From Spinellus fusiger (Eukaryota > Mucoromycota > Mucoromycetes > Mucorales > Phycomycetaceae), in NCBI GenBank assembly GCA_025094145.1, contig JALLLS010000005.1, positions 62,001 to 126,000 of the forward strand: a stretch of DNA of 64,000 nt, read 5' to 3'. The position numbers and the translations under genes are program-made. Under the pieces are notes generated by a model, which was not told the origin of the DNA, did no database searches, and saw only the letters and a list, made by a program, of their open reading frames with translations. Position 1 is the first letter of the stretch; the number at the start of each line of letters is the position of its first letter. This document shows, piece by piece, positions 1 through 11,693 of this stretch.

Positions 1-89
1 TCTTTTATGGTATATTCACCAGGGATTATCTTTTTTTTATACTGAGGATCCTTTATCGTTCTTCTAGACTGACACATAGTCCACTGCTA

Positions 90-387
90 TTGATAGAGAA
101 CGATGGCTATGTGGAATCAGGAGACGATGTCGCCTTTGACAGTGTGTTTACTGAAAAAGAACTCAGTATTGCCTACCAAGTCGAACACACTGTACATAAT
201 GCTAGGAAGCTTCAGGACCTTCAGGACCAGGAAGTGGCCCAAGTGTCGACTATCTTAGGTAATATCCAGTGTAGCTCAACACCCTCCCTTCCTCTCTCTC
301 CCTCTCTCCCTCTCTCCCTCTCTCCCTCTCTCCCTCTCTCCCTCTCTCCCTCTCTCCCTCTCTCCCTCTCTCCCTCTCTCCCTCTCC

Positions 388-418
<31 letters not shown>

Positions 419-2157
419 CATACATACATACATACATACTCACCTGTGGAATTTTTAGGCCTACCTATCAAAGACTCTACTATTTTACTGCGCTACTTCC
501 GATGGAATAAGGAGCGGCTGTTTGAACGGTACATGGACGCACCTGAGAAAGTATTGCAAATGGCAGGTGTGGCAACCACAGCCACAACCACAGCCACATC
601 CACCTTCCACGCCACACCCACCCCTCCACACACTAAATTCATGCCTGCAAGTGCAAACACAATGCAGGCCAAGGATATTCCTGGTCATGAAAAGTTCATG
701 TGCGAGATTTGTTGTGATGATGAGCCTGAAATGGAGACGGTGGCTATTGCATGTGGCCATCGGTTCTGCAGGACATGTTATTCTCACTACTTGACACAGA
801 AGATTCGTGAGGAGGGAGAAAGTAGGCGAGTGGAATGTCCTCAGGATAAGTGCAGTATTATTGTCGATGAGGGGACGATTGAAGTACTTGTGGATTCAAA
901 GACATTTGCAAAGTAAGTTCTTGGTCAATATCACGGGAAGAAGTATCTGTGCTCAGTGCTGACGATTGCTATTGCTATTGCTATTGCTACGGGTGTCTTT
1001 TTAGGTACCGTGAGCTGCTGAACAGAACATTTGTAGACGATAGTGATCATTTAAGATGGTGTCCTGCACCTGATTGTGAATACGCTATTGAGTGTAATAT
1101 ACCAAGTACATCGCTTACTTCTGTTGTCCCTACTGTGCACTGTAAATGTGGACTTGACTTTTGCTTTGGCTGTGGTCTTTCTGATCACCAGGTAAGGGTC
1201 TCTTTTTCTTCTTTTTTATTTATTGTTTCTATAGCCGTGTATTTGTATATTAGTGAAGAAATGGATGAAAAAGTGTGAGGATGATTCAGAAACAGCCAAC
1301 TGGATATCTGTCAATACTAAGGAATGTCCCAAATGTCGGTCTACTATTGAGAAGAATGGAGGCTGTAACCACATGACCTGTAGAAAGTGTCGCTATGAGT
1401 TTTGCTGGGTGTGCATGGGTAAGTAAAAGATAGAAGACAAGAAAGAGGCTAATTTTTCAGGGCCATGGTCTGAGCATGGGACATCTTGGTACACATGTAA
1501 CCGATTTGATGAGAAGAGTAGTTCAGAAGCAAGAGATAACCAAACTCAGTCAAGAGCAAGTTTGGAGAGATACCTTCATGTAAAAAGGATAGAATGGTAG
1601 ACTGTTTACTTATTCTTGTTAGTATTATAACAGATTCGCAAATCATGAGCAATCAGCTAGACTGGACCAAGATTTGTATCATAGCACAGAGATAAAAATG
1701 GAGGAAATGCAACAAACAAGCGATCTATCATGGATTGAAGTACAATTCCTGAAGAAGGCCGTGGATGCCACAGTACAATGTAGAACCACTTTAAAGTGGA
1801 CCTATGCATTTGCATTCTATATGACCAAGACAAATGAAACAGAACTATTTGAGGTAACCGAGTGATAGAAATGACAAACAAGTACTTGGTGTTTGTTATG
1901 TATACTGTGTTTATTTTGTGCTTACTCTCTCTCTCTCTCTCTGCGGGGTACAGGACCATCAAAGAGATCTTGAAATGGCCACAGAGCATCTTTCGGAACT
2001 ACTGGAAAAACCATTAGAGCGTGCAAAAATTGCTGAATTGCGGCAGGCTGTGTTAGACAAGACTGTCTATGTGAATATACGAAGAGAGATCTTGTTAGAA
2101 GACACGGCAAAAGGACTGTTGGAGGGGCGGTGGAACTTTTTTGTAGATCTCAAATAG
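90..2157 (+). CDS. RBR-type E3 ubiquitin ligase, Ariadne/HHARI-like (5' partial)
   Basis: RING-between-RING ligases take ubiquitin from an E2 onto a cysteine in RING2 before passing it to substrate. RING1 (CEIC, then CGHRFCRTC) lies near 701-848. The IBR follows in the exon starting at 1005 ([20 protein letters not shown]). RING2 lies near 1325-1415 and keeps the catalytic cysteine in NGGCNHM. The C-terminal Ariadne domain (MEEMQQ...[13 protein letters not shown]) runs to the TAG at 2155-2157. Introns I place: 259-458, 913-1004, about 1192-1258, and further ones near 1420-1460, 1590-1635 and 1855-1952. The first exon is open to the window edge with no convincing ATG, so the true start is upstream or in an earlier exon; 90 is only where the coding frame becomes convincing. 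The family call is secure; exact exon edges are inferred from splice consensus. Confidence 0.9.
259..458 (+). repeat. Microsatellite-expanded intron 1 of the RBR gene
   Basis: This 200-bp intron is two to four times longer than its neighbours. It is filled by a (CTCTCCCT)n pyrimidine minisatellite (about 285-400), then (TA)n (about 400-417) and (CATA)n (about 417-437). The donor GTAATA and acceptor TTTTTAG are intact and splice G to GC to give a glycine codon in frame. Confidence 0.75.
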
Positions 2158-3524
2158 ACTACCCACTGGTTTCTTATAAATACAATAGTCCATTTGAGTG
2201 TGTACAATTCCACTTATTTCTCACTTTCAAAAAAAAAAAATGAAAAAAAAGGTGTAATCTACGGGTTTCAGAATTCATTGGTTTTTTATGTCATGTGATC
2301 AACCCAGAGATATAAGAAAAGGAACTGTCACTATGGAGACAGATATGGAGTAGTATTGGCCAATCAGAATCAGATCCGAAATCTATTCCGTCTGTTGAGC
2401 ACGTGAACAAATAAAATAGTATGTCTGGTGTTGTACTTGTGTATTCTTGGATAAGTTGCGTTACTTTAAAAAAAAGAAAAGATGTTTTTATATTCATTTT
2501 ACATGAAATATCTTTTCTTCTTCTCCAAAAAATCTATCATTGTATCTTCTGATATTTTACAGTGACTAAGGGTCTGTTATAGAATGATAGATGAGCTATT
2601 GGACGGTCAAATAGGGTGTTTTATTGATATTTTAGAGAGTCCCTATCAATATAAAAGAAGAAAAAAGAAAAAGAAAAAAAAGCCTATTGTATGTTTTTAC
2701 TAGATATTTCTATTCATCTGTTGCTGTTAGTGCGTCCTATTCTAAACAATAATACACTTTAGATATAATGAAAAGCATCAACATTGAAATGGGAAGGGTA
2801 TATTAGATAGTTATGTATAGAATTGTATTGGTAATATTAACTATAACTGTTATTCAATACAATTACACTATCTGCTATGATTAAAATTATGCGCATTGTA
2901 ATCTGTAGATGTGCTACCGACCGCTTCATGTCCACAGTTATACACATTCTTTTACTATTTAGACATCAAAAAGGTCATTCCAAAGCCACTTACAGGATTA
3001 TAGTCAATGTACTGTAGTGTTGACCTTTATATTTATTTATTTATTCTTGGTACAGTATTCTTTCTTTCTTTCTTTCTTTCTTCTTGTTGTGACTGGACTT
3101 CTTGGTGAATAAAGTTGTAAATATAGAATTCATCTGGTGGATATCTGCAATAACATCTTATGAAACATCCAGTTGTAGTTCATAGACTGTTTTCTTAATA
3201 ATCTAATGATGTTTCGATTGATTGATTATGGCATTAGACATATGAAATGAACACCTATTTATGTGTCTTGTAACTACGACCCAATACCATTAGCACGTAT
3301 ACTCTACTCTACTCTTTATCATAGTACAGTTGAAGGATGGCTTGTTATAAATAGCAATAGCAATAAAAGACTTGCTTCCCATTGGCCCACTCTCTCCTTC
3401 ATCTGTCTTGGTTGCCTATTTGAGATGTAAGGAGAAACTAAAATTTGATATAGACTTGAATGTGACTCTGTTTTATGGCAACCCCCTTTTTTTCATCTCT
3501 CCGTTTGACTATGTTTCTTTTATC
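2158..3524. other. Intergenic, A+T-rich, no gene seen
   Basis: Holds the 3' flank of the RBR gene (A-runs near 2228-2250), short purine and pyrimidine tracts (2655-2680, 3059-3085) and the presumed promoter of the exonuclease gene. No ORF here looks conserved. Confidence 0.6.
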
Positions 3525-5203
3525 ATGAACTTTGTTTTTAGTAGATTTCCCATGCTAGGGGTGTGTGCCAGAACAACTTTCAAAAGAAACTTTTCTGCTA
3601 TATTGAGTATTCAAAAAAGACATATGAGCACTACCGACACAGCCACGCCATTGCCTACTCCTCAACCCACCACGTAAGTCAGTAGAACGCACCTCTTCTC
3701 GAACACGCCTACTTGGACAGACAGACAGACAGACAAATAGACAGACAGACAGACAAGGAAATAAACAACAACAACTAACTCAAAAAGACAGACCCTCCTC
3801 TTCTTCTCAACCTGTGAATGCTAACAAGAGCTCTGAATGGTCAAAGTCAAAGAAATCCTCGTATGCCAAGCCATTGACTGAGTACGATATCTTCTTGAAC
3901 AAGTTCTCTCTTCTCCAGTATCCTTCTAGCTATAGACTGGAGCGCGCATCAGATATCAATAGAATAGACCACTATGTAGAGACCCTGTTAAGGTAAGTCA
4001 GTAAGAAGATCAACTCTCTGCTGTAATAAAGTGAAGAAGATAGCTGATCTGGAGGGGCATTAGTCAGGGCACTCGATTTGGTCTTGATATGGAGTGGGAG
4101 CCCACCTTCAATAAAGGCGCTAGACAGAACAAAACTGCATTGATCCAGATATGCAGTGCTAATGCGATTCTTATTATCCAAACCTCCAAATTCAAGAGTA
4201 AGTTGGGCCAAGGAGGGAAAGGTCCATTCCCAAATCATAGTAAAATAAAGGTGTCTAATGGTATCTTCTCTTGGTAGAGCTTCCTCGGAAACTAGAAGAG
4301 TTCCTTCAAGATAGAACAAAGTACAAATCAGGCGTCAATATCCGTAATGACGGGTTGAAGCTGTACCGTGATTTTGGCGTGCTTACCAATGGACTTGTGG
4401 AGCTAACGACAATGGCAGTACAGTCAAATTTCGAGAGAATGAGGCTGACGGACAGACGATCTCTTCAGGCACTGACAGCCATCTTTGTAGGTAGATTGTG
4501 AAATACAAAGATGTGTTGTTGACTTAAATGATTAGTTGGAGAAAAAGATGCTCAAGGGACCTGTGCAGTTGAGCAAGTGGGGAAGTTCTATATTGACAGA
4601 TCGACAGATCAAATATGCAGCCAATGATGCCTATGTAAGTGAGATTGGGGGCTGGTCGACCACTCACTCATTCTTGATGGGACATAGGCCTCCTACCAGA
4701 TATTCGAAGAGTTACATCAGCTCCACCAAACTGCAGATCCACTCAAACAAGTCAGTGCAATTCATTTAGAGGATGAGATTGTTATCTCCAAAAGGGCACA
4801 AAAGACAGGCAAATTCACAACTGCACAAAAAGTATCAGCTGTGAAGAAGGCAGTGGAGGAAAACACTCGAATAGTCCGACGAGAGAAACGAATGAGCATC
4901 TCAGCAAAAGATGAAGACGGAGAGGACATTCAACGCGTCACAACAGAGACAGAAGAAGTCATAACAGAGACCGTGAAGAGTGGAACAGAAGAAACAGTGA
5001 AGGTGCAGTCTACCAGCACAGTGAAGGTGGTAAAGACCAGTGTCTCCGCTGAATCCCAAGAGGTAAACAAGGCATTGGCATAGAATATTGATTCTTTCTT
5101 TGCATAGGAAGAGGCTCTACAACTCAAGAAACCCAAGGCCTTCGCTATACGCCGTGGTTCCCAATCTACCGTGGTGAGAGTTAGGCCTATAAAGAAAGAA
5201 TAG
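3525..5203 (+). CDS. WRN-type 3'-5' exonuclease (DEDDy family)
   Basis: Predicted DnaQ-like 3'-5' exonuclease related to the Werner-syndrome exonuclease domain, without a helicase. Exo I is DMEWEP with Asp at 4086 and Glu at 4092. Exo II is the Asp of NDGLKL at 4349. Exo III is YAANDAY near 4614-4634, giving the Tyr/Asp pair. It is spliced: donors near 3674, 3995, 4195, 4492, 4635 and 5062, with acceptors that keep the frame (for example TAG before ASYQIFEEL). The N-terminus (MNFVFSRFPMLG...TFKRNF) is basic and lacks acidic residues, so a mitochondrial presequence is possible; an alternative ATG is at 3552. The tail after the domain is rich in Thr/Glu/Val repeats (TETEEVITETVKSGTEETVKV) and ends in a Lys-rich stretch at the TAG 5201-5203. 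Function is inferred from the complete catalytic set. Confidence 0.85.
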
Positions 5204-5334
5204 TCTTACATCCCACCATGTCCTTTATATAAATATAAATATATATATTTAAAAGCTATTATATACTTTCTGTTTTCGCTCTCTCTCTCTCTTTTTAATA
5301 CGAACTTATATATATATATCTGTCTATCTATCTG

Positions 5335-5384
<50 letters not shown>

Positions 5385-5574
5385 CATCTATCTATCTATC
5401 TATCTATCTATATAAATAGTGATTTCTCTCTCTTTTGTCTAATTTGGCCCATCACATTTTAAGGGAAAAAAAAAGGTATTAGTGAATGAATCCTCGCTAG
5501 GAACGAGTCACGTCTTTTTCAAAAGAGACAAGGTGGCATCCACAGGACAGTAACCATCATTGCTGTCCAGTGTC
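5204..5574. repeat. Intergenic microsatellites (TC)n and (TATC)n
   Basis: Between the exonuclease and Arp5 genes lie (TC)n at about 5278-5292, (TA)n at about 5308-5319 and a long (TATC/TGTC)n tract at about 5318-5412. The remainder (5413-5574) is the presumed Arp5 promoter. Confidence 0.85.
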
Positions 5575-8566
5575 ATGGCAAACCCCCTTCCTACACCAGT
5601 CATTTACACTCTTGAAGAGAAAGAGTATCCTTCGCCTCATTATCCTATTCGAAAAGACTACAAACTATTTCATAGCCAACACACGCCTATTGTTATTGAT
5701 AATGGTAGTTGTAAAGCCGTCTCCTGTGTCTCTCTTAACCTCTGTTTCTCTGCTAGGGTCTTACCAGTGCAGAGCAGGCTGGGCGTCTGAAAAGGAACCT
5801 GCATGTAAGGCAACACCCTTGCTAGAGACACTGGAAGACTGAGCCTGTTTTCTTTTGTCTAGTGATATTTGATAATGTAGTATCAAAGTACAAGGATCGC
5901 AAGACCAACAAGACGATGATGGTGGTGGGTATGGACGCCTATGCTGATCCTGCAGGCCGCTCCAATGCCCGTTCTCCCTTTGATACAAATGTCGTGTCTG
6001 ATTTTGACCGTATGGTAAAGAAAGAAAAAGAAAAGAAAAGAAAAAAAAAGAAAAAGAGAGTGACTTACATGGACAGATACATAGGAGAGTATTCTGGATT
6101 ATACCTTCATTACTCTTGGAATTAAGGATGTAAATGTGGATCATCCTATTGTAATGACAGAACCCATATGTGTTCCTCAACACAGTCGTAAACGTAGGTA
6201 GTCAATAGCAACAACAAATGAGAGAAAGAAAAGCGAGGTGTTCATGCGTCTCTAGAGATGTCTGAGCTGCTGTTCGAGGGCTATGGTGTTTCCTCTGTTC
6301 TCTATGGCATTGATGCTCTGTTCAGCTACCACGCCAATGGAGGAACAACAGATGATGGAGGCATTGTCATTTCATCAGGACATACAGCCACTCACATTGT
6401 ACCTACACTGCATGGTAAAGGACTCCTGGAAAGAACAAAGAGGTAGTGCTCTACCCTATAAGAATCCCTGTGGGCTCATAAAGACAGGATCTCGTATGGT
6501 GGAACTCAGGCCACAGATTACATGTTGAAGCTGATGCAACTCAAGTACCCCACCTTCCCTACAAAAATGACACTGGCACAGGCACAGGTAGGCCTCCATA
6601 AGGAGACAAGCAGAGAAGACTCACAGCAACAGGATCTGGTACAAACCCATGGGTATGTGGCCAATGACTACCAGACATCCCTCAAGGATGTGGAGGACAA
6701 GACGACCTTTGCTGACATGGACCGCATTGTCCAGTTTCCATTCACAGCGCCCGTAGGTGCCGACTTGACAAGAAGGAACTAACCATGTGTAGATCATTGA
6801 GGAGAAAACAAAAGAGGAATTGGCAAGACAGGCAGCCAAGAAGGAAGAGAATACAAAGCGACTGCGTGAGGCAGCAGCACGGTCTCGATTGGAAAAGGTA
6901 AGAGGCAACAAGAGACTTACAAGGGAAAAAAGAAAAAAGAAGAAAAAAGAAAGAGAGATGGACTAACATGCATTGCTATGGTTAGTTGGTGAAAAGAGAA
7001 CAAGAGTTTGAGGCCTTTAATCTCCTGAAAACACAAAAGGACATGATGAAAAAGACAGAATGGCAGGTAACAAAAAGAAAAAGAAAAGAAAGAGACTCAT
7101 ATTCTTATAGATTCAACTTCGAGGAGCAGGATTCAAGGATGAAGCGGATCTTGATGAAACCATTAAACAAGTGGATTCTCAGATTCAACGTGCACGGAAC
7201 AAGGAGTTGGGGATTGATGAGAACGAAGAAAAGGTAATTCTACAGTAGCATCAGGACAGAAGCATCATGCCTACTCTAGGATCCTCCCTCTACAAGCCTC
7301 ATTGATATTCCTGATGAAGAACTGTCAGAGGCAGATAAAAAGGAGAAGCGTAAACAGAGGCTATTGAAAGCAAGTTACGATGCACGATTGCGTGCTAAAA
7401 AGGCAAAAGAAGAAGCAAAATCCTTGGAGGTAAGTCATTCACGGGGTGCTGTCTATTCACTCGTGTTTAGGAAGAACAGGCACGCCAAGAGGAAGAAGAG
7501 CGTATTAGGAATCCAGACAAGTGGCTTATGAGTGTCAAGGAGAAGAGAGATGTAAGTCAATAGAACAAGAAAAGAAGGATGATGCTACAGCCATAATAAC
7601 AAAGAGAGATAGAGAATAGTAGAGAAGATCAAAAAGAGAAAGCGTCTTGCACTGGAATTAGCAGACAGAAGAAGCAGAGCATCCCAAATGCGAATGAGAT
7701 CCATTGCTAATCTAGCCAGTGATAGTCCTGCCCCCAAGAGACGTCGTAAAGGACAAGAGGGTATGTGACGAGTGTAAGAAGAGTGTATATTCACTGTTGA
7801 TAGAGGACACCTTTGGTGCAGACGACGATGACTGGATGATCTACCGTGAAATTGTAAGTCTATAACCTATTCCAACCATTCACATGTGTTGGTAGAGCAG
7901 AGAGGATGAATCGGATGAGGAGGAAGAGAGCCTTTCATTATTGAATCAGTATGAGGCTCTTCTTCTTGAACATGATCCCGAGTTCCAACCTGAGCATTCT
8001 TATGAGGCTTGCTCTTCTACCACCAACACACTCATGCATCTATTGTCGCGTGGTGTTTATCCTGTCTACGATGCCACTGACATTGGTCAACTCCACCAAC
8101 TGCATGTTAACATTGAGAGAATACGTGTACCAGAAGTGCTTTTCCAGCCTAGTATTATTGGATTAGACCAAGCTGGCCTTGTGGAAGCAGTGAATGATGT
8201 TGTAAAGACATTCGAGAAGGACCAAAGAAACAAAGTAATCAAGGCAAGCACCATTGAATACATTCGAAACAAAACAGACTTCCTTTAACTCTACTTCCTC
8301 ACTAGCATATGTTCCTTACTGGTGGATTCAGTAGTCTTCCTGGTATGTCTGAGCGTATTCTCCATTCCATGCGGTCCATCTTTCCTTCTGGTACTTCTGT
8401 CAAGGCCAAGCATGCCAAAAACTCACTTTTAGATGCATGGAAAGGTGCAGCTATGGTGTCTCTTGATGATCAATTCAAGAAACTAAGCGTCACCAGAAAG
8501 GAGTATGAAGAATATGGTGGTGAATATATCAAAGAACATGGATTGGGCAATGTGTTTAGATCTTAG
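5575..8566 (+). CDS. ARP5: Actin-related protein Arp5 (INO80 complex subunit)
   Basis: Nuclear actin-related protein that works with Ies6 in the INO80 chromatin remodeller. The N-terminal actin fold shows VIDNGSYQCRAGW, split by an intron near 5704-5756, followed by the KYKDRK and NVVSDFDRM segments. A long charged coiled-coil insertion rich in Lys/Glu/Arg (about 6800-7930) interrupts the actin fold, as is usual for Arp5. The C-terminal actin part has FQPSIIGLDQAGL near 8140 and TGGFSSLPGM near 8313, and ends at TAG 8564-8566. At least ten short introns keep the frame (for example CGTATG/GTAAAG to the acceptor before ESILDYTF). The start ATG at 5575 gives MANPLPTPVIYTLEEKE, a typical Arp5 opening. 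Expression context is unremarkable; it shares strand with its two upstream neighbours. Confidence 0.92.
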
Positions 8567-8620
8567 GAGTGATTCATCTTTCTTTTTCTTTTGCGTTATT
8601 CCATAAAATAAAAATAAAAA

Positions 8621-10021
8621 TGGCACAGGACCTGCTTTGTACCAGTAGATGAGGTTGAGAATAGAGTATTGTGAGCTACTACGTTTACATTTACATTTAC
8701 ATTTACATTTACACTTACACTTACACTTACACTTACACAATATTCTGGAGACAGCGTCCTGTAATTGGACAAGAACAAGTGGCAAATCGGAATAATACCC
8801 GTAAGTTTCTCTCTTTTTCTCCTATAATAATACACTTATTGAATAATTGAGTGTGCCAATACATTGGTAGTCTTTCAACAACCCCATTCCCCTTTCTATG
8901 GAGATTCCCCTTGTGGTGATATTCACTATAAAAGGAAATACAAATAATGTCTATGTTCCTTGGGATAATAGCTGTCACATGGGCGAAAGAAGTCTTACTC
9001 GATCTCCTGGTGTGAATGTATGCCCACTTCAAAGCCTTCTCTGTTTTCTTCTCATGTCAACACTATCTTCTCATTGGACCACCTGCTGAGGTGTTCTTCT
9101 TTAATAAAACAACACAGTAAGAAGTCTTTTTCTACTCTAATAACTCACTAACAGGTGCTGTGCGTGTATGGATATCGGACCCCAATGACCTTGGACGCTG
9201 TCTTCCTTTGAACTATAGTGAACCTTTTTCCAAGAAGAAAGTGTTTGGCACAGTCCAGTGTTATGAGAGAAAGACAATGGAATACATCAAACAGTGTCTT
9301 TCTTCCAATGATGTGTCTCTTTATTTGTTGGCAGGAGGGATACTTGCTGATATGAAAGTGCCCAGTGTCCAAGGAGATATCGAATTAACATTAACATTGA
9401 ATCCAAATTACATGCACCATGAAACCAGAATCCCTAGCATGTTATGGTATGGGATACCACTATGGATTGTGTAGATTGACTGTCACTATGTAGGTGTTAT
9501 TGTTTGTGGACATTATCAGCTCAGGCAGAACGTGTTGCCTTTACAAGTGTCTTTTTCTCGGTCATTGGTGGTGCCTGCAGTTCTCTTGGGAAAACAAATA
9601 CTGTCTATGTAAGCTCAGCAAGTTGATATTTTTACTTTTATTATTGTTTTTATTGTTTTCCTAAGCATGGTGTGTATCTATGGACTAGGCTCATAAAGCA
9701 AAAGCCCTTGCTCTACGTCAGATCCAACTGGCTCGATGGTTCAAGGATCCCATTCTAGAGTGTAAATGCTGGCTCTATTATGCAGAGGATCTGTTACAAT
9801 TGGGCCAATGGAAGAAATCAGAGAGGATTACAAGGCATCAGACTGCCTTTGCTACCTTTATTAATGATCCTATAGTAAGTTGCTTTGATCAGCCCTAATA
9901 ACACTCTTAGCTGTTGAAGATGTGCCAGTCTGTCCATGCAAAAAACGAAATGGCAAGAGGGAAGCGTATAAATAGTAATAAAAGACAGAAAGCATTAGGC
10001 ACTAGACCATTGAGTTACTAA
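8621..10021 (+). CDS. Conserved-looking multi-exon protein of unknown function
   Basis: I do not recognise the family. The well-supported part begins with the exon after the acceptor at about 9154 (VWISDPNDLGRCLPLNYS...LYLLAGGILADMKVP). It continues through exons at about 9495-9607 (WTLSAQAERVAFTSVFFSVI) and 9690-9873 (HKAKALALRQIQLARWFKDP...YYAEDLLQLGQWKKSERI), and a last exon ending at TAA 10019-10021. The third of these is helical and TPR-like in feel, but no repeat is demonstrable. The 5' end is unresolved: an ATG at 8621 (MAQDLLC) and an exon at about 8757-8800 may belong, but the 8871-9017 exon carries stops in the frame the next exon requires, so an intron is missing from my model. It ends 17 bp from the convergent DUS4 gene. 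Confidence 0.6.
8690..8738 (+). repeat. Hexamer tandem repeat (TTACAT)n(TTACAC)n
   Basis: About four TTACAT units run straight into about four TTACAC units, inside the presumed first intron or 5' region of the unknown gene. A single T-to-C change separates the two blocks, so one variant unit was itself amplified. Confidence 0.85.
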
Positions 10022-10038
10022 GCAATAAATATGCCCTT

Positions 10039-11263
10039 CTATTCTGTACACTCCAGTGCCTTGATCTCTTTTGTTTGTTTCTCCCAAAGATCATTGTCTG
10101 TAGACTCAGGCATCTTGATATCCATGCCCCAATACATCTCCAAATGATCAATAATAGCAGCAACACTGGAGAGTGTATTGAATGTCTTGCGCTCTGCATT
10201 GCTCATTGTGTCCTCAAACATGTACATGATATGGTGGTGGAAGATGTGGAAGTTGGTGCCATATCCCAAGGCAAGACGCACATAATCCTATCCAATAAGC
10301 CCACAAGACATCTTCAGCAGTCAACCTACCTCTATGCACTCCCAAGGCGTGTGTTCATGACCAGCAAAGAAGGCAGGATTCTTCAATAGACCTCTTGCAG
10401 ACATCACCCCTAGAGTATATCTTCTGTATTAGCCTGTCTTTTTATTTTCTCTCTTTCTTCCTCTCTCACCATCCACTCCCGTCTTTGCATACATCTCCTC
10501 TGCATCTGCTAATGAAAAAACACTTCCATTGGCCACCACAGGCACACCCACCGACTCCTTAACAAGTCGAATTCCCTCAAAACACACAGGTTCTGTTGAC
10601 TTTTGGCGTCGTGTTCTTCCATGCACTGTTAAAAAGTCCACTCCCACTGCCTCTGCTCTCTTGACAAATTCATAGGTCTCTTTAAGGTCAGGGTGGATTC
10701 TTATTTTGATACTGCATGGGGTGTCCATGCGTGCCTTGACGGTTCGAATCATATCTCGGACTGCTTCTGGGTCTGACATGAGGTGGGCACCAATGCGTTC
10801 CTGAATAGCCCATTTCTGGGGACAACCACAATTGATATCTACCGTTCTTCCAGGTAAGTACACTCCACAATGGCAAAGGGTGTGCTATTTACCAATACCG
10901 CCCACATAGGGAGCCACAAGTTCAGCAGCATCAGCAAGATCAGGTCCATTGTTGGCAGCAAACTGCACTACGACGGGGTTATCGTTGGTGTTGGTAGAAA
11001 AGTCAGAAGCACGAGCAAATTCTGAACTCTTGAACACATCAGCAAGAATCATGGGTGTATAACAGATATCAACATTGTATCTATTCCAGTGTTATAGGCC
11101 TTGCTCCACCCAAATAGAGACACACAGAAACACATACAGTGTTCTCTTACTTTAGCACGAGTTCTCTAAAGGGAAGTTTGCTGTAACGCACCATGGGCGC
11201 ACATACATTGACTCGCTCTTTCTCTGCAAACACCTGTAGCACATTCTTCTTTACAGGCAACAT
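10039..11263 (-). CDS. DUS4: tRNA-dihydrouridine synthase, DUS4 type
   Basis: FMN-dependent enzyme that reduces uridine in the tRNA D-loop. On the minus strand the start ATG at 11261-11263 gives MLPVKKNVLQVF, then ERVNVCAPMVRYSKLPFREL. After an intron comes CYTPMILADVFKSS, then VQFAANNGPDLADAAELVAPY. The catalytic-cysteine motif INCGCPQKW follows an intron near 10855-10890. SIKIRIHPDL, TVHGRTRRQK and VVANGSVFS (FMN-binding barrel) follow, and then GVMSARGLLKNPAFFAGHE. The C-terminal helical domain ends at TAG (10039-10041). The order, the Cys motif and the closing segment with WGMDIKMPE match DUS4 rather than DUS1 to DUS3. Convergent with the upstream unknown gene, 17 bp apart, so the 3' UTRs must overlap. 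Confidence 0.9.
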
Positions 11264-11364
11264 GACAGCAAAAAAAAGGGGGAAAAGGACGTGGCTTGGA
11301 CCGTTGAATTTGGTCTTATTTTACATTGGCATAAGGGGCCTTTTATTATTATTATTATTATTTG

Positions 11365-11693
11365 CTAGTACCATAGCTTCTCTACCATCCAACCCAACAG
11401 TGCATGAAGACCCACAAGTAGTAGCCAGAGACAAGTCCATAGCCATAGAAACACAGTCTCCTTGACACGTGTTGTACAGCGAGAGAAGCAAGAAGTGGGT
11501 GGAGGATACTTGTTGATTTCTGCCCAACCTCCATACGCCTGTTGTTGTTGTTGTTGTTGTTGTGGTGTTGGTGGTGGTGGTTGATGTTGTTGTTGTTGAT
11601 GTTGTCGTAACTCATGACGCACCACTTCCTAACCACTTGCTGTGTGAACCAGCCGCCACCACTGTCCCTACTTACACCGTAAGAAAGTGTCAT
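11365..11693 (-). CDS. Small poly-Gln/Pro single-pass membrane protein, hypothetical
   Basis: Two exons on the minus strand: 11676-11693 (MTLSYG) and 11365-11628, joined over a 47-bp intron with GTAAGT donor and TTAG acceptor that keeps frame (phase 0). The predicted 93-residue protein has RQHQQQQHQPPPP then a run of eight Gln (CAA/CAG repeat, about 11540-11565), then YGGWAEINKYPPP, a short Cys-containing loop, and one hydrophobic helix (FLWLWTCLWLLLVGLHALLG) before the stop. The gene lies about 100 bp upstream of DUS4 on the same strand. The frame switch that makes the splice necessary and the clean TM segment favour a real gene, but the triplet repeat also opens other frames, so this is tentative. 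Confidence 0.4.

Noticed and set aside
522..794. Overlapping plus-frame and minus-frame ORFs across the RBR exon 2 (HPP and GCG repeats)
   Set aside because: They are shadows of the Thr/Pro-rich linker and RING1 of the RBR gene.
8690..8738. TTACAT/TTACAC repeat as an interstitial telomere
   Set aside because: The unit is not a TTAGGG-type repeat and the single-base shift between two blocks is typical of an ordinary microsatellite.
10741..10750. GGTTCGAATC, a perfect tRNA T-loop word
   Set aside because: It lies inside the DUS4 coding sequence (antisense to MIRTVK codons) and no acceptor or anticodon stem can be paired around it.
11193..11465. Plus-strand ORF overlapping the DUS4 start
   Set aside because: Antisense to the DUS4 first exon and the small membrane-protein gene; hydrophobic run comes from the TTA/TTG repeat.
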